64,000 nt of DNA, taken from positions 248,001 through 312,000 of the forward strand of contig NZ_JAIQZF010000002.1 of assembly GCF_020164585.1 (NCBI RefSeq), given 5' to 3'. The notes below the pieces were generated by a model. The model worked only from the letters and a program-made list of their open reading frames with translations. It searched no databases and had not been told where the DNA came from. The stretch comes from Psychroflexus curvus (GTDB lineage Bacteria > Bacteroidota > Bacteroidia > Flavobacteriales > Flavobacteriaceae). The position numbers were made by a program, and so were the translations under genes. Shown piece by piece: positions 52,267 through 62,052 of this stretch; position 1 is the first letter of the stretch, and every line of letters begins with the position of its first letter.

Positions 52267-53235
52267 TTAACAGCACCCGCCGCCATCATAATGAAATGTG
52301 GAGTCACTTATATAAATATCGTTTCTTCCTAAATCGGATAAGGCTTTTGCTGTTTTATCGCAAATGGCTAAGGGTTGGTTTTGCAATAAAACATGTCCTT
52401 TATCATCATCAAAGAAGGAATTGTCACCATAATAAATTGCCGCTTTTCCAGTAAAAATACAGGGGCCGTCTTCGAGCATTGGATCTTTGATAGCAGCTAC
52501 TTCTACAGATTCAATATAGATTAGATCGTTAGTGGGATAGTGTTTTGGATCTAAAATACGATAAGGTTTTCTGGCCCTTATTTCAATAGTCCCAAAACCA
52601 ACATCAGTAAGCGCTTTCACATAATCAGCTAAGGGTAAACTACCGCTCAGGCAAAGCGCTCTGAGTCTATCATCGTTTCTTAAGGTGTCATTCATATCCT
52701 GCTCACAGGTGGGATCGCTCATTACTAGTTTGCCGCTGGGCTTGAGTACCCGGTACATTTCTTCAATAGCTTTTTTGAGATCTTCGGCTTTGAAAATATT
52801 GAAAAGGCAATTTTGAGCAGCCACATCTATGCTATTATCTTTTACAGGGAGATGAAGCGCATCTCCTTTTTTGAGAGCAACGAAATCACTTTTGAACCAG
52901 GGGTTAACCTGCTCTGCTTCTTTAAAGTTTTTTCTGGAGGCCTCCAGCATTTCATCGACCATATCTACTCCAATCACTCCGTCTTTCTGGCGGTTGAAAT
53001 ACGCAAACTGAAGTAATTCCATTCCGCCACCAACGCCTACATACAGCATCTTTGGATTGTTGGATAAGTCCCTGGCATGAACTGTGCTTCCGCAGCCATA
53101 GTTCATTTCCTGCATGATTTTAGGAATTTTAAGCCCCGGTAATTCCCAGATGGGATTTGTGGTGCAACACAAGCCCACATCTGGAGTAAGTGCTGCGTCT
53201 TTGTAGACATCGTAAGTAGTTTCTAAGTAACCCAT
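52267..53235 (-). CDS. arsM: Arsenosugar biosynthesis arsenite methyltransferase
   Basis: A 322-residue SAM-dependent methyltransferase with motif I MLYVGVGGGMELLQ (about 64-77), the DVAAQNCLFNIF segment, and cysteines (Cys-Cys near 24, YGCGS near 47 and a C-terminal GGGCC) that can bind trivalent arsenic. The overall layout is that of the arsenosugar-linked ArsM subgroup. It follows arsS by 18 bases. Confidence 0.9.
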   Translation of the reverse strand: MGYLETTYDVYKDAALTPDVGLCCTTNPIWELPGLKIPKIMQEMNYGCGSTVHARDLSNNPKMLYVGVGGGMELLQFAYFNRQKDGVIGVDMVDEMLEASRKNFKEAEQVNPWFKSDFVALKKGDALHLPVKDNSIDVAAQNCLFNIFKAEDLKKAIEEMYRVLKPSGKLVMSDPTCEQDMNDTLRNDDRLRALCLSGSLPLADYVKALTDVGFGTIEIRARKPYRILDPKHYPTNDLIYIESVEVAAIKDPMLEDGPCIFTGKAAIYYGDNSFFDDDKGHVLLQNQPLAICDKTAKALSDLGRNDIYISDSTFHYDGGGCC

Positions 53236-53253
53236 TTTTCTTTATTAATTGAT

Positions 53254-54306
53254 TTAAACGACACTTCCCTGGCAGGAACTTCCTGCACCAGCAGTACACC
53301 CGTAGCAATGCTGTGAGACGCAGATGGACCTATCCTGAAGTAACTCTTCGTTATAGTCTTTGATGTGCTGAACCGGACTATCCACTCTCATTTCCAGCAT
53401 TTGATTGAAATCGCAGTCGTACAGCCAGCCGTCCCAGCTTATCGAAAGCGTATTTCGACACATCACATTTTTGACTGCTGCAGGATTGTAAGCATCTACC
53501 AGTTTGTACATATAGTCTTCATAATTGTCTGAGGCGATAAGATAGTCCAGGTATCTGGAGATTGGCAAATTGGTAATTGTAAATAAACTATTGAATTCGA
53601 TGCCGAAATCGTCTTTCAATGCTTTTTTGAAATCCTGTTCCAAAGCTTCCTGATTGGAAGGCAGGAAAGCTCCGGACGGGTTGTAAACCAAATCCAATTG
53701 AAGATGAGAATCTGGCAAACCATATCCAATAGCATTGAGGTCCTGCAAAGCTTTTATGGACTTGTCAAAAACTCCGCTTCCTCTTTGTTTATCAGTTTTT
53801 CCTTTGGTCCAGTGCGGCATAGAACTTACGATATGGACGTTGTGTTTTTTAAAAAATTCAGGCAGGTCATGATACTTTTTATTAGCTCTTATGATGGTGA
53901 GGTTGGACCTGACGATAAAATCTTTGACACCCAGCTTGGATGCTTCTTCCACAAACCATCTGAAATTCGGATTCATCTCTGGGGCACCACCAGTCAAGTC
54001 CAGCGTGTGGGCTTTGGTGGTTTTGATGACTTCCAGGCATTGCTGCATGGTTTTTTTAGTCATGATTTCTTTACGGTCTGGACCTGCATCCACGTGGCAA
54101 TGTTCACAAACCTGGTTACACATATAGCCCAGGTTGAGTTGGAGAATTTCAAGAGTTTTAGGTTTAAGCGGGAAATCGTTGATCTTTTCCAACTGATGCT
54201 TAAAAGTGGGAAGCTCTTCTTTGAAAATACCGTTGGAAAGGTATTTGAGCTGCTCTTCAGCTTTAGCCATCAATTTCTTTCTTGCCAGTAGAGATTTCGT
54301 TGCCAT
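53254..54306 (-). CDS. arsS: Arsenosugar biosynthesis radical SAM protein
   Basis: A 350-residue radical SAM enzyme with the cluster motif MCNQVCEHCH (C-x3-C-x2-C) near residue 70, GGAPEMNP, and a C-terminal Cys-rich region (CYGCTAGAGSSCQG). In known systems ArsS adds the 5'-deoxyadenosyl group to dimethylarsenite, making the precursor of arsenosugars. It directly precedes arsM. Confidence 0.92.
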   Translation of the reverse strand: MATKSLLARKKLMAKAEEQLKYLSNGIFKEELPTFKHQLEKINDFPLKPKTLEILQLNLGYMCNQVCEHCHVDAGPDRKEIMTKKTMQQCLEVIKTTKAHTLDLTGGAPEMNPNFRWFVEEASKLGVKDFIVRSNLTIIRANKKYHDLPEFFKKHNVHIVSSMPHWTKGKTDKQRGSGVFDKSIKALQDLNAIGYGLPDSHLQLDLVYNPSGAFLPSNQEALEQDFKKALKDDFGIEFNSLFTITNLPISRYLDYLIASDNYEDYMYKLVDAYNPAAVKNVMCRNTLSISWDGWLYDCDFNQMLEMRVDSPVQHIKDYNEELLQDRSICVSQHCYGCTAGAGSSCQGSVV

Positions 54307-54350
54307 TTTTAATATTTTTAAAGTTTAAACCGAGAATTAAGACCTTCATC

Positions 54351-54686
54351 TTAATGACTCAACTTATCGTATTTTTTCATCATTTGGGTAGCGTGAACCA
54401 GCGTAGCTCCAGACTCAATTGCTGCTCCAGTGTGTACAGCTTCCATCATTTCCTCCTTGGTAATACCGCGTTGGAGTCCGTCTTGAGTATAGGCGTCTAT
54501 ACAATAAGGACATTTTACAACGTGAGAAACGGCTAAAGCAATCAATGATTTTTCGCGTTCCGAAAGCGCTCCTTTTTCAAAAACTTTACCGTAATAATCA
54601 AAAAATTTATCTCCCAGGTCTTGACTCCAGTCAGTAATTTTTGGAAATTTTCTAAGGTCTTTTGGATCGTAATAAGAATCTGCCAT
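54351..54686 (-). CDS. AhpD-like protein of arsenosugar cluster
   Basis: 111 residues from the ATG at 54686 (MADSYYDPKDLRKFP). The carboxymuconolactone decarboxylase/AhpD fold has the redox motif KCPYCIDAYTQDGL. The frame is open up to 54779, but that stretch overlaps the neighbouring gene and lacks family likeness, so the internal start is chosen. It is a peroxidase-like protein recurrent in arsenosugar gene clusters. Confidence 0.85.
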   Translation of the reverse strand: MADSYYDPKDLRKFPKITDWSQDLGDKFFDYYGKVFEKGALSEREKSLIALAVSHVVKCPYCIDAYTQDGLQRGITKEEMMEAVHTGAAIESGATLVHATQMMKKYDKLSH

Positions 54687-54766
54687 ATATAATAGAATTA
54701 TGGGGCAATGTTGCCCTTGAGTTTTATAAAAATTAAATGAAAAGTAATAATGCTGTTCCTTAAACT

Positions 54767-55441
54767 CTAGAAAGCACAAGGTGGAGCTTTGTTGAGAAAA
54801 GAACCTGAAATGATTTTTTCTGCTAACAAAGAAGGGTTTTGGAAATGAAAATCAAAGAATTTATTAGCGCTTTTTAATATCAAAATAACATCAGTGTAGA
54901 GTTGTTTTGAGAAATTGATTAAACTTAAAAAGTCAAACGTATTGTCAACATCTTTTAACGTCGGTATAAAATTGATGTCAACTTTGGTTTTAAGTAATTG
55001 AATAACTTCTGAACTTATTTTTGAAGTAGTCCAGGATAGATTTAAAAATTCTGAATAATTGAAGTGTTGTTTCTGGATGGCCAGCATATAAAACCCACCA
55101 TCAAAAGATTTCCCTAAACAGGCTTTGCTGTTGTTTAGAGAATCTATACTTGCCTGAAAGTGTTTGAATTTTAATTGAGGGCTATCGCTACCGATGATGA
55201 TTAGGTTGTCGTAGCCTTTTGAAAACACTGAAGAAATAGAATTGCAAAACCGTTCACCAAAAGTATGTCCCTGTTGTTGGTGTTCATCAAAACTAAAAGT
55301 ATCGAGTCCTGTTTTGGAACACAGGTTTTTAAGTCGCTTTTCCTGGCTTTGAAAAAAAAGTCGATTGCCTTCAAAATCTTTATGAGAGCATTCAGCATCT
55401 ATAGATTTGGAGAAAATTAATAGGCCAGTGCGTTCTTTCAT
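54767..55441 (-). CDS. Second, divergent DUF2064 protein of arsenosugar cluster
   Basis: A 224-residue protein with the family segments IIIGSDSPQL and SFDGGFYMLAI, but the N-terminal nucleotide-binding loop (P-x-P-G-x-x-K-T-R-L in the paralog at 51064) is replaced by FSKSIDAECSHKDF. So it is either an inactive relative or uses another donor. It opens the cluster on the reverse strand. Confidence 0.78.
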   Translation of the reverse strand: MKERTGLLIFSKSIDAECSHKDFEGNRLFFQSQEKRLKNLCSKTGLDTFSFDEHQQQGHTFGERFCNSISSVFSKGYDNLIIIGSDSPQLKFKHFQASIDSLNNSKACLGKSFDGGFYMLAIQKQHFNYSEFLNLSWTTSKISSEVIQLLKTKVDINFIPTLKDVDNTFDFLSLINFSKQLYTDVILILKSANKFFDFHFQNPSLLAEKIISGSFLNKAPPCAF

Positions 55442-55544
55442 ACGTCTATAGTCTTACCTGAGGATAAAACCTTACTAGAGTTCAGCATATTTATGGTCTT
55501 AAAAAAAATGACTAAACGATTTTCGGCCATTTTTAAGGTTGACT

Positions 55545-55925
55545 TTATTTTCCAGGTCTTATGATGAGTGTGTTTGGATACTCAGATTTTACTTTTTCAA
55601 ATGCTCTGTCCGCCTGTATTCTGTTTCTGTAATTTCCTACCCAGACTTTGTAGTTTGGAGTTTGATAGATGATTTGAGAAGCAATATCGAGCTGTAGAGA
55701 TTCGAATTTTTCCTGAGTTTCGTTAGCTTGATCCAAGGATCCTGAAAATATTTGGAGCTTATACGTGCTTTTGAGTTCGTGGTTGGATTCTAGCTCATGT
55801 TTCACCTTAATAAGTTCTTTAATTGTTTGGAGTTCAGAAGTATTAAGTTTTTGAGCAAAACAAAAATTTGCTGGCAGAAAAATAGCAATCAATATAATAG
55901 CAAAAAATATATTTTTTAACATCAT
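55545..55925 (-). CDS. SPOR-domain exported protein
   Basis: A 126-residue protein with signal peptide (about 1-24) and a C-terminal SPOR domain (about 55-126: YKLQIFSGSLDQANETQEKF, YKVWVGNYRNRIQADRAFEKV). SPOR domains bind denuded peptidoglycan at division sites. Divergent from the actA gene by about 200 bases. Confidence 0.8.
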   Translation of the reverse strand: MMLKNIFFAIILIAIFLPANFCFAQKLNTSELQTIKELIKVKHELESNHELKSTYKLQIFSGSLDQANETQEKFESLQLDIASQIIYQTPNYKVWVGNYRNRIQADRAFEKVKSEYPNTLIIRPGK

Positions 55926-56121
55926 CTTGGTTTTGAAGCAAATGTACAGTTAAACCTAAAATAAAGCCTTCAAATTCTAATTTAGAAAGGTTATAAATTG
56001 TCATTTAACATATGTAGGTATTCCAGAAACATCTTTTAAGTGTTACTTTTGTAGTCAATTTTTTGATGCTCAAACCTATGTTTTTATGGGCGTCAGATTG
56101 AAAAAGGTTAATATATTTTAT

Positions 56122-57450
56122 ATGAAAAAGTCGATGGAACGCCCATTTATTCTGAAACATTTCTTTCTAGTGTTTCTTATTCTTTTCACTTTTACAACAT
56201 TTGGCCAAGACGCAGAAGGGTCTGATTCCCAAGAGGGATCAGGTGCCGAAGCAGTAGCTGTTGAGGGTGCAGATCCTGCAAAGGGGAAAGAATTATTTAA
56301 CTCGCTTTGTGCAGCTTGCCATAAGCGCTATAAAGATGCAGTTGGTCCTATGCTTCACGGTGTGACCGAACGAAGAGATATGGATTGGCTGTATAAATGG
56401 ATAAAAAACAGCCAGCAATTAATAAAATCTGGAGATTCTCAGGCAGTTCAATTGTATGAGGAGTGGAATAAAGTAGCCATGAATGCTTTTCCTCAGTTAA
56501 GCAATCAGGATATCGATAATATCCTGGCTTATGTCGAAGAGCCAAAGCCAGAACCTAAAGTAGATGTAGCTGCAGCTCCTGCTGGAGAGGCTCAAGGTGG
56601 TGGTGGGATTTCTACGGAAATTGTTCTTGGACTTTTAGCGATTGTACTACTTGTGCTTTCTGTTATCTTATATCTTGTCAACAAAACACTTAACCGGTTT
56701 GCTGAAGCCAACGGAATTCCTGTAAAAGCTGACAAGCCTAAAGGAAAACCAATCTGGGTGGCGTTTGCTGAGAATCAATTTTTGGTTTTGGTCGCTGTCG
56801 TTTTCTTACTTCTCGCGGTTGCCTGGGGTGGATATGGTTTCCTTATGCAAGTTGGTGTAGACCAGGGCTACGAACCGATTCAGCCTATACATTATTCACA
56901 TAGAATTCATGCTGGCGAAAACCAGATTGAATGTAAATATTGTCACTCTTCAGCTAGAGTGTCTAAGCATTCGGGTATTCCTTCGTTGAATGTATGTATG
57001 AACTGTCATAAACAGATTGCTGAAGTTTCGCCAGAAACAGCAACAGAAGATTATTCAAAAGAATTTTATGATGGTGAAATTCAAAAGCTTTACGAAGCCA
57101 CTGGATGGGACACCTCTACGCAATCATATACTGGAGAAACTAAACCTGTGAAATGGGTTCGTATACATAATTTACCTGATTTTGCTTACTTTAATCACTC
57201 ACAACACGTTTCGGTTGCGGGTATAGAATGTCAGCAGTGTCACGGTCCGGTTGAGGAAATGGAAATCATGTATCAGCATGCTCCATTAACGATGGGATGG
57301 TGTATCAACTGTCACCGTGAAACCAATATCAAGGTTGAAGGAAATGCTTACTACGAAAAAATACATGAAGAACTTTCCAAAAAGTATGATGTCGATCAGT
57401 TAACCGCTGCAGAGATGGGTGGATTGGAATGTGGAAAGTGTCATTATTAA
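56122..57450 (+). CDS. actA: Alternative complex III subunit ActA, multiheme cytochrome c
   Basis: About 442 residues from the ATG at 56122 (an ATG at 56086 would add 12). Signal peptide, an N-terminal cytochrome c domain (CAACH), a Gly/Ala-rich linker, membrane helices (about 165-185 and 216-240), then five more C-x-x-C-H motifs (CKYCH, CMNCH, CQQCH, CINCH, CGKCH). Six hemes in all, the pentaheme ActA fused to a monoheme domain as is usual in Bacteroidota. It passes electrons from the complex to oxidases. Confidence 0.9.
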   Translation: MKKSMERPFILKHFFLVFLILFTFTTFGQDAEGSDSQEGSGAEAVAVEGADPAKGKELFNSLCAACHKRYKDAVGPMLHGVTERRDMDWLYKWIKNSQQLIKSGDSQAVQLYEEWNKVAMNAFPQLSNQDIDNILAYVEEPKPEPKVDVAAAPAGEAQGGGGISTEIVLGLLAIVLLVLSVILYLVNKTLNRFAEANGIPVKADKPKGKPIWVAFAENQFLVLVAVVFLLLAVAWGGYGFLMQVGVDQGYEPIQPIHYSHRIHAGENQIECKYCHSSARVSKHSGIPSLNVCMNCHKQIAEVSPETATEDYSKEFYDGEIQKLYEATGWDTSTQSYTGETKPVKWVRIHNLPDFAYFNHSQHVSVAGIECQQCHGPVEEMEIMYQHAPLTMGWCINCHRETNIKVEGNAYYEKIHEELSKKYDVDQLTAAEMGGLECGKCHY

Positions 57451-57478
57451 TATTAATTTAGAAAAATTAAAGTTCAAT

Positions 57479-60400
57479 ATGTCATCAGAAAAGAAATATT
57501 GGAAAAGTGCCGAACAACTTGAGGAGAGCAGTCCTTTAGTTGAAGCGCTTGAACAAAATGAATTTGCAGAGCATATTCCTGCAGATGAGTTTTTGGGTGA
57601 TAAGGATAAATTAGAGAGTTCTCAAACTTCACGTAGAGACTTCTTAAAGTATGTTGGATTTAGTACAGCAGCTGCCTCTTTAGCAGCCTGTGAAGGTCCA
57701 GTTGTCAAGTCTATTCCTTACGTAGTCCAGCCAGAGCGCATCGTGCCAGGTGTTGCAGATTATTATGCAACTACCATTGCCAATGGGTTTGATTTTGCAA
57801 GTGTTCTTGTTAAAACGAGAGAAGGGCGACCTATTAAAATTGAAACTAATAAAGAATCTAACGGACTGTCTGCCGGTAAAGCTAGAGTCCATGCTTCAGT
57901 TTTGGATTTGTATGACATCAAGCGTCTTCAAAATCCACAAATTGATAATAGAGATGTCACCTGGACTGAATTCTTTTCGTCTTTAGAAACGGATTTAAAG
58001 GCTGGTTCAGATAAGAAGACTTATCTGTTGACGCAGACTTTTGCTTCTCCTTCTACTGATCAACTTATCAAAGAATTTCAAGAAAACTATCCGAATGTTG
58101 AACACATTGTTTATGATACAGTTTCTGATGAAGCTGCATTAGATGCGTTCGAGGCGAAGTATGGTTACAGAGCGCTTCCAAATTATGATTTTTCAAAATC
58201 TGAAATGATTGTCTCTGTTGGAGCAGATTTCTTAGGAGATTGGCAAGGTGGTGCCTTTGATTCTGGCTACAGCAAGAGTAGAGTGCCCAATAATGGAAAA
58301 ATGTCTCGTCACGTTCAGTTTGAGGCCAATATGACTTTAAGTGGTGCGAATGCAGACAAAAGAGTTCCTGTAAAACCATCCTTACAAAAACAAATTGTCG
58401 TTGAAGTGTATAACCAAATCGTTGGTATAGTAGCTTCAACAAACTTAAGCGATGCTCTAAAAGCTCATGTTGATAATGCAGTTGCTCAATTGAAAACTAA
58501 CTCCTCTGGAGCTGTTTTCGTTACTGGATTAGATTCTCTGGAAGCTCAGGCCATGGCTTTGGAAATCAACGAAAAACTTTCGAGTAAAGTCTTCGATTTG
58601 GAAAACCCACGCTTGATTCGTCAGGGTCGGAATTCTAAAATTCAGACCTTAATTTCTGAAATGAAAGCTGGTAAAGTCGGAGGGTTGATGATGGCCGGTG
58701 TAAATCCTGCTTATTCTCTTTCTAATGCTGATGAGTTTACATCTGCTTTAGAAAACGTGGAAACTACTGTCGATTTTTCTATGAAGAAAGACGAAACAGC
58801 TATACTTTGCAAATACATAGCCGCTATTCCACATTATCTTGAATCCTGGGGTGACATCAGGTTTACTAAAAAGGATTTTAGCTTAGTACAGCCTACTATA
58901 AAACCACTTTTCAATACCAGACAATTCGAGGATTGTTTGTTGAAATTGAACGGGAATTCAACTAAATTTTACGAGTACGTTAAAGATAATTTCAAGTCTA
59001 CATTCGACGGCTTATCCTGGAACCAGTCCCTTCATGATGGTAGTTTTATGTATGACATGAGCCTGCCTGCTGCTTCTGAAGTTTCTGCTATAGATATTTC
59101 TGCAGGAGCTAGAAAGCTGGTTGCCAAGAGTGATTCAGAAGGATTTGAGTTGACTTTATATACCAAAACATCAATGGGTGATGGCTCTCACGCCAACAAT
59201 CCATGGTTGCAGGAAATGCCAGACCCGGTGACAAGAACATCCTGGGATAATTATGTAACCATATCCAAAGCTGATGCTCAAGCCATGGGCTTAGAAAACA
59301 GCAATGTTGCCAATGGTGCCCTAAACGGGGATTATGTAGCGGTGACTATTGGCGATAAAACGATAGATAAATTACCTGTGATTATTCAGCCGGGGCAAGC
59401 GCCAGGTTCCATTGGTCTTGCTTTAGGTTATGGTAAAACAGAATCTATCCAGGAAGAGATGCAGGTAGGTGTGAATGCTTTCCCACTCTACCAGAATTTC
59501 GATGTCAATCAAACTGTAGGCTTAGAAAAAGTGAGCGGTGTTCATGAATTTGCTTGTGTCCAGCTTCATCATACCATGATGGGGAGGAGAGATATTGTAA
59601 AGGAGACATCACTGGAGATTTTCAACACAAAAGACAAGGATTATTACAATGCAACTCCTCAGGTATCCTTAAACCATCAGGAAGTTGACGTGACCAGCCC
59701 GGATGTAGATCTTTGGGACGAATTTGACCGTTCTATCGGACATCACTTTAATCTTTCGATAGACCTCAATGCATGTACCGGTTGTGGTGCCTGTGTGATT
59801 GCCTGTCATAGTGAGAACAATGTTCCTGTGGTTGGTAAAAGTGAAATTCGTAAGAGTAGGGATATGCACTGGTTAAGAATTGACCGCTACTATTCTTCTG
59901 AAGAAACCATTGAAGGAGATTATGAAAAGAAAGATGATATTTCTGGTTTAGGAAGTGCTATAGGTACTTATGGCGATCTGGAAGTAGCTTCAGCAGAAGA
60001 TGTTCAAGTTATTTTTCAGCCTGTAATGTGTCAGCACTGTAATCATGCTCCATGTGAGACGGTTTGTCCTGTTGCAGCATCTGCACACGGACGTCAGGGT
60101 CAAAACCACATGACATATAACCGTTGTGTAGGAACGAGGTATTGCGCTAACAACTGCCCTTATAAAGTAAGACGTTTCAACTGGTTTTTATATAACCAAA
60201 ATGACGAATTTGATTACCACATGAACAATGACCTTGGTCGTATGGTATTGAATCCGGATGTGACCGTAAGATCTCGTGGTGTGATGGAGAAATGTTCTAT
60301 GTGTATTCAAATGACACAGAAAACAATTCTTGACGCCAAACGTGATGGAAGAGTCATCGAAGATGGAGAATTCCAAACGGCATGTTCTTCTGCCTGTGAT

Positions 60401-60553
60401 AACGGGGCCATAGTTTTTGGTGACATCAACGATGAAGAAAGTGTTGTTTACAAAAAGACTAAAGATGATAGAATGTATCACTTGCTTGAGTACTTAGGAA
60501 CCAAGCCAAACGTGATGTATCATACTAAAGTTCGAAACACAACAGAAGCATAA
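57479..60553 (+). CDS. actB: Alternative complex III subunit ActB, molybdopterin-like/iron-sulfur protein
   Basis: About 1024 residues from the ATG at 57479. The Tat-type leader SQTSRRDFLKYVGFSTAAA lies some 45 residues in. An ActB1 part resembling molybdopterin oxidoreductases follows, then an ActB2 part with four ferredoxin-like Cys clusters (CTGCGACVIAC, CQHCNHAPCETVCP, CVGTRYCANNCP, CSMCIQ...CSSAC). It starts 28 bases after actA. Confidence 0.93.
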   Translation: MSSEKKYWKSAEQLEESSPLVEALEQNEFAEHIPADEFLGDKDKLESSQTSRRDFLKYVGFSTAAASLAACEGPVVKSIPYVVQPERIVPGVADYYATTIANGFDFASVLVKTREGRPIKIETNKESNGLSAGKARVHASVLDLYDIKRLQNPQIDNRDVTWTEFFSSLETDLKAGSDKKTYLLTQTFASPSTDQLIKEFQENYPNVEHIVYDTVSDEAALDAFEAKYGYRALPNYDFSKSEMIVSVGADFLGDWQGGAFDSGYSKSRVPNNGKMSRHVQFEANMTLSGANADKRVPVKPSLQKQIVVEVYNQIVGIVASTNLSDALKAHVDNAVAQLKTNSSGAVFVTGLDSLEAQAMALEINEKLSSKVFDLENPRLIRQGRNSKIQTLISEMKAGKVGGLMMAGVNPAYSLSNADEFTSALENVETTVDFSMKKDETAILCKYIAAIPHYLESWGDIRFTKKDFSLVQPTIKPLFNTRQFEDCLLKLNGNSTKFYEYVKDNFKSTFDGLSWNQSLHDGSFMYDMSLPAASEVSAIDISAGARKLVAKSDSEGFELTLYTKTSMGDGSHANNPWLQEMPDPVTRTSWDNYVTISKADAQAMGLENSNVANGALNGDYVAVTIGDKTIDKLPVIIQPGQAPGSIGLALGYGKTESIQEEMQVGVNAFPLYQNFDVNQTVGLEKVSGVHEFACVQLHHTMMGRRDIVKETSLEIFNTKDKDYYNATPQVSLNHQEVDVTSPDVDLWDEFDRSIGHHFNLSIDLNACTGCGACVIACHSENNVPVVGKSEIRKSRDMHWLRIDRYYSSEETIEGDYEKKDDISGLGSAIGTYGDLEVASAEDVQVIFQPVMCQHCNHAPCETVCPVAASAHGRQGQNHMTYNRCVGTRYCANNCPYKVRRFNWFLYNQNDEFDYHMNNDLGRMVLNPDVTVRSRGVMEKCSMCIQMTQKTILDAKRDGRVIEDGEFQTACSSACDNGAIVFGDINDEESVVYKKTKDDRMYHLLEYLGTKPNVMYHTKVRNTTEA

Positions 60554-60585
60554 TCAACTAACTAGGAATAAATTTAATATAAATT

Positions 60586-62052
60586 ATGTCTCATTACGAA
60601 TCGCCTATTAGAAAACCCTTAGTTACAGGAGATAAGTCTTACCATGACGTTACATTGGATGTGGTTAGACCTGTGGAGGGAAAGGCAAATAAATCATGGT
60701 GGGTTGTTTTTTCAATAGCACTCATCGCCTTTTTATGGGGTTTAGGCTGTATTGTCTATACTGTCTCAGAAGGAATTGGTACCTGGGGTCTTAACAAAAC
60801 TGTTGGCTGGGCCTGGGATATTACCAACTTTGTGTGGTGGGTAGGTATCGGTCACGCCGGTACCCTTATTTCTGCCGTGCTTTTGCTTTTCAGACAAAAA
60901 TGGAGAATGGCTATTAACCGCTCTGCAGAAGCTATGACGATTTTTTCTGTTATTCAGGCTGGTCTTTTTCCAATCATTCACATGGGGCGTCCATGGTTAG
61001 CGTATTGGGTGTTACCCATACCAAACCAGTTTGGATCGCTATGGGTTAACTTTAACTCTCCATTGCTTTGGGATGTATTTGCAATTTCCACTTATTTATC
61101 GGTTTCGCTGGTATTCTGGTGGACAGGTTTACTTCCTGATTTTGCGATGATAAGAGACAGAGCTGTAAAGCCTTTTCAAAAGCATATCTACGGTATTTTA
61201 TCCTTTGGATGGAGCGGTAGAGCAAAAGACTGGCAGCGTTTTGAGGAAGTTTCTCTGGTACTTGCCGGTTTAGCAACGCCTCTTGTATTATCGGTTCATA
61301 CGATTGTATCTTTTGACTTTGCTACGTCCGTCATCCCGGGATGGCATACCACTATATTTCCACCTTACTTTGTTGCAGGTGCTGTATTCTCTGGATTCGC
61401 GATGGTGAACACGCTTCTTATTATTATGAGAAAAGTATCTAATCTCGAAAACTATATCACCATTCAACATATTGAACTGATGAATATAGTGATCATGATT
61501 ACGGGGTCTATTGTGGGTGTTGCCTACATTACCGAGTTGTTTATGGCCTGGTATTCAGGTGTTGAATACGAACAATATGCCTTTTTAAATAGAGCTACAG
61601 GTCCTTATTGGTGGGCATACTGGTCAATGATGACCTGTAATGTGTTCTCACCACAGTTTATGTGGTTTCCAAAATTAAGAAGAAGTATTATGTTTTCTTT
61701 CTTTATTTCGATAGTCGTCAATATCGGAATGTGGTTTGAGCGTTTTGTTATTATCGTAACGTCACTTCATAGAGATTACATGCCTTCTGCCTGGACGATG
61801 TTCTCCCCAACTTTTGTGGATATCGGTATATTTGTAGGGACTATTGGTTTTTTCTTCGTGTTATTTTTATTATATGCAAGGACATTCCCTGTGATAGCAC
61901 AGGCAGAAGTGAAGTCTATACTTAAATCATCTGGAGAAAAATATAAGAAAATAAGAGCTGAAAAAGGTGACGATGCGAAATTGTATGATGAGCCAGAACA
62001 AGAACCTTTACCAGATTTTTCAGCACAATTTAATTCAAAATCTAACTCATAA
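60586..62052 (+). CDS. actC: Alternative complex III subunit ActC (NrfD/PsrC-like)
   Basis: A 488-residue integral membrane protein with about ten hydrophobic segments, of the NrfD family, likely containing the quinol-binding site. Segments such as VWWVGIGHAGTLISAVLLLF and PIIHMGRPWLAYWVLP are typical. The last A of its stop codon is the first base of the actD start. Confidence 0.93.
   Translation: MSHYESPIRKPLVTGDKSYHDVTLDVVRPVEGKANKSWWVVFSIALIAFLWGLGCIVYTVSEGIGTWGLNKTVGWAWDITNFVWWVGIGHAGTLISAVLLLFRQKWRMAINRSAEAMTIFSVIQAGLFPIIHMGRPWLAYWVLPIPNQFGSLWVNFNSPLLWDVFAISTYLSVSLVFWWTGLLPDFAMIRDRAVKPFQKHIYGILSFGWSGRAKDWQRFEEVSLVLAGLATPLVLSVHTIVSFDFATSVIPGWHTTIFPPYFVAGAVFSGFAMVNTLLIIMRKVSNLENYITIQHIELMNIVIMITGSIVGVAYITELFMAWYSGVEYEQYAFLNRATGPYWWAYWSMMTCNVFSPQFMWFPKLRRSIMFSFFISIVVNIGMWFERFVIIVTSLHRDYMPSAWTMFSPTFVDIGIFVGTIGFFFVLFLLYARTFPVIAQAEVKSILKSSGEKYKKIRAEKGDDAKLYDEPEQEPLPDFSAQFNSKSNS

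Noticed and set aside
53698-54291. 197-residue forward ORF over arsS
   Set aside because: It is antisense to a clear radical SAM gene and has no protein-family character.
54687-54779. N-terminal extension of the AhpD-like protein
   Set aside because: It overlaps the divergent DUF2064 gene, and the family likeness begins at the ATG at 54686.
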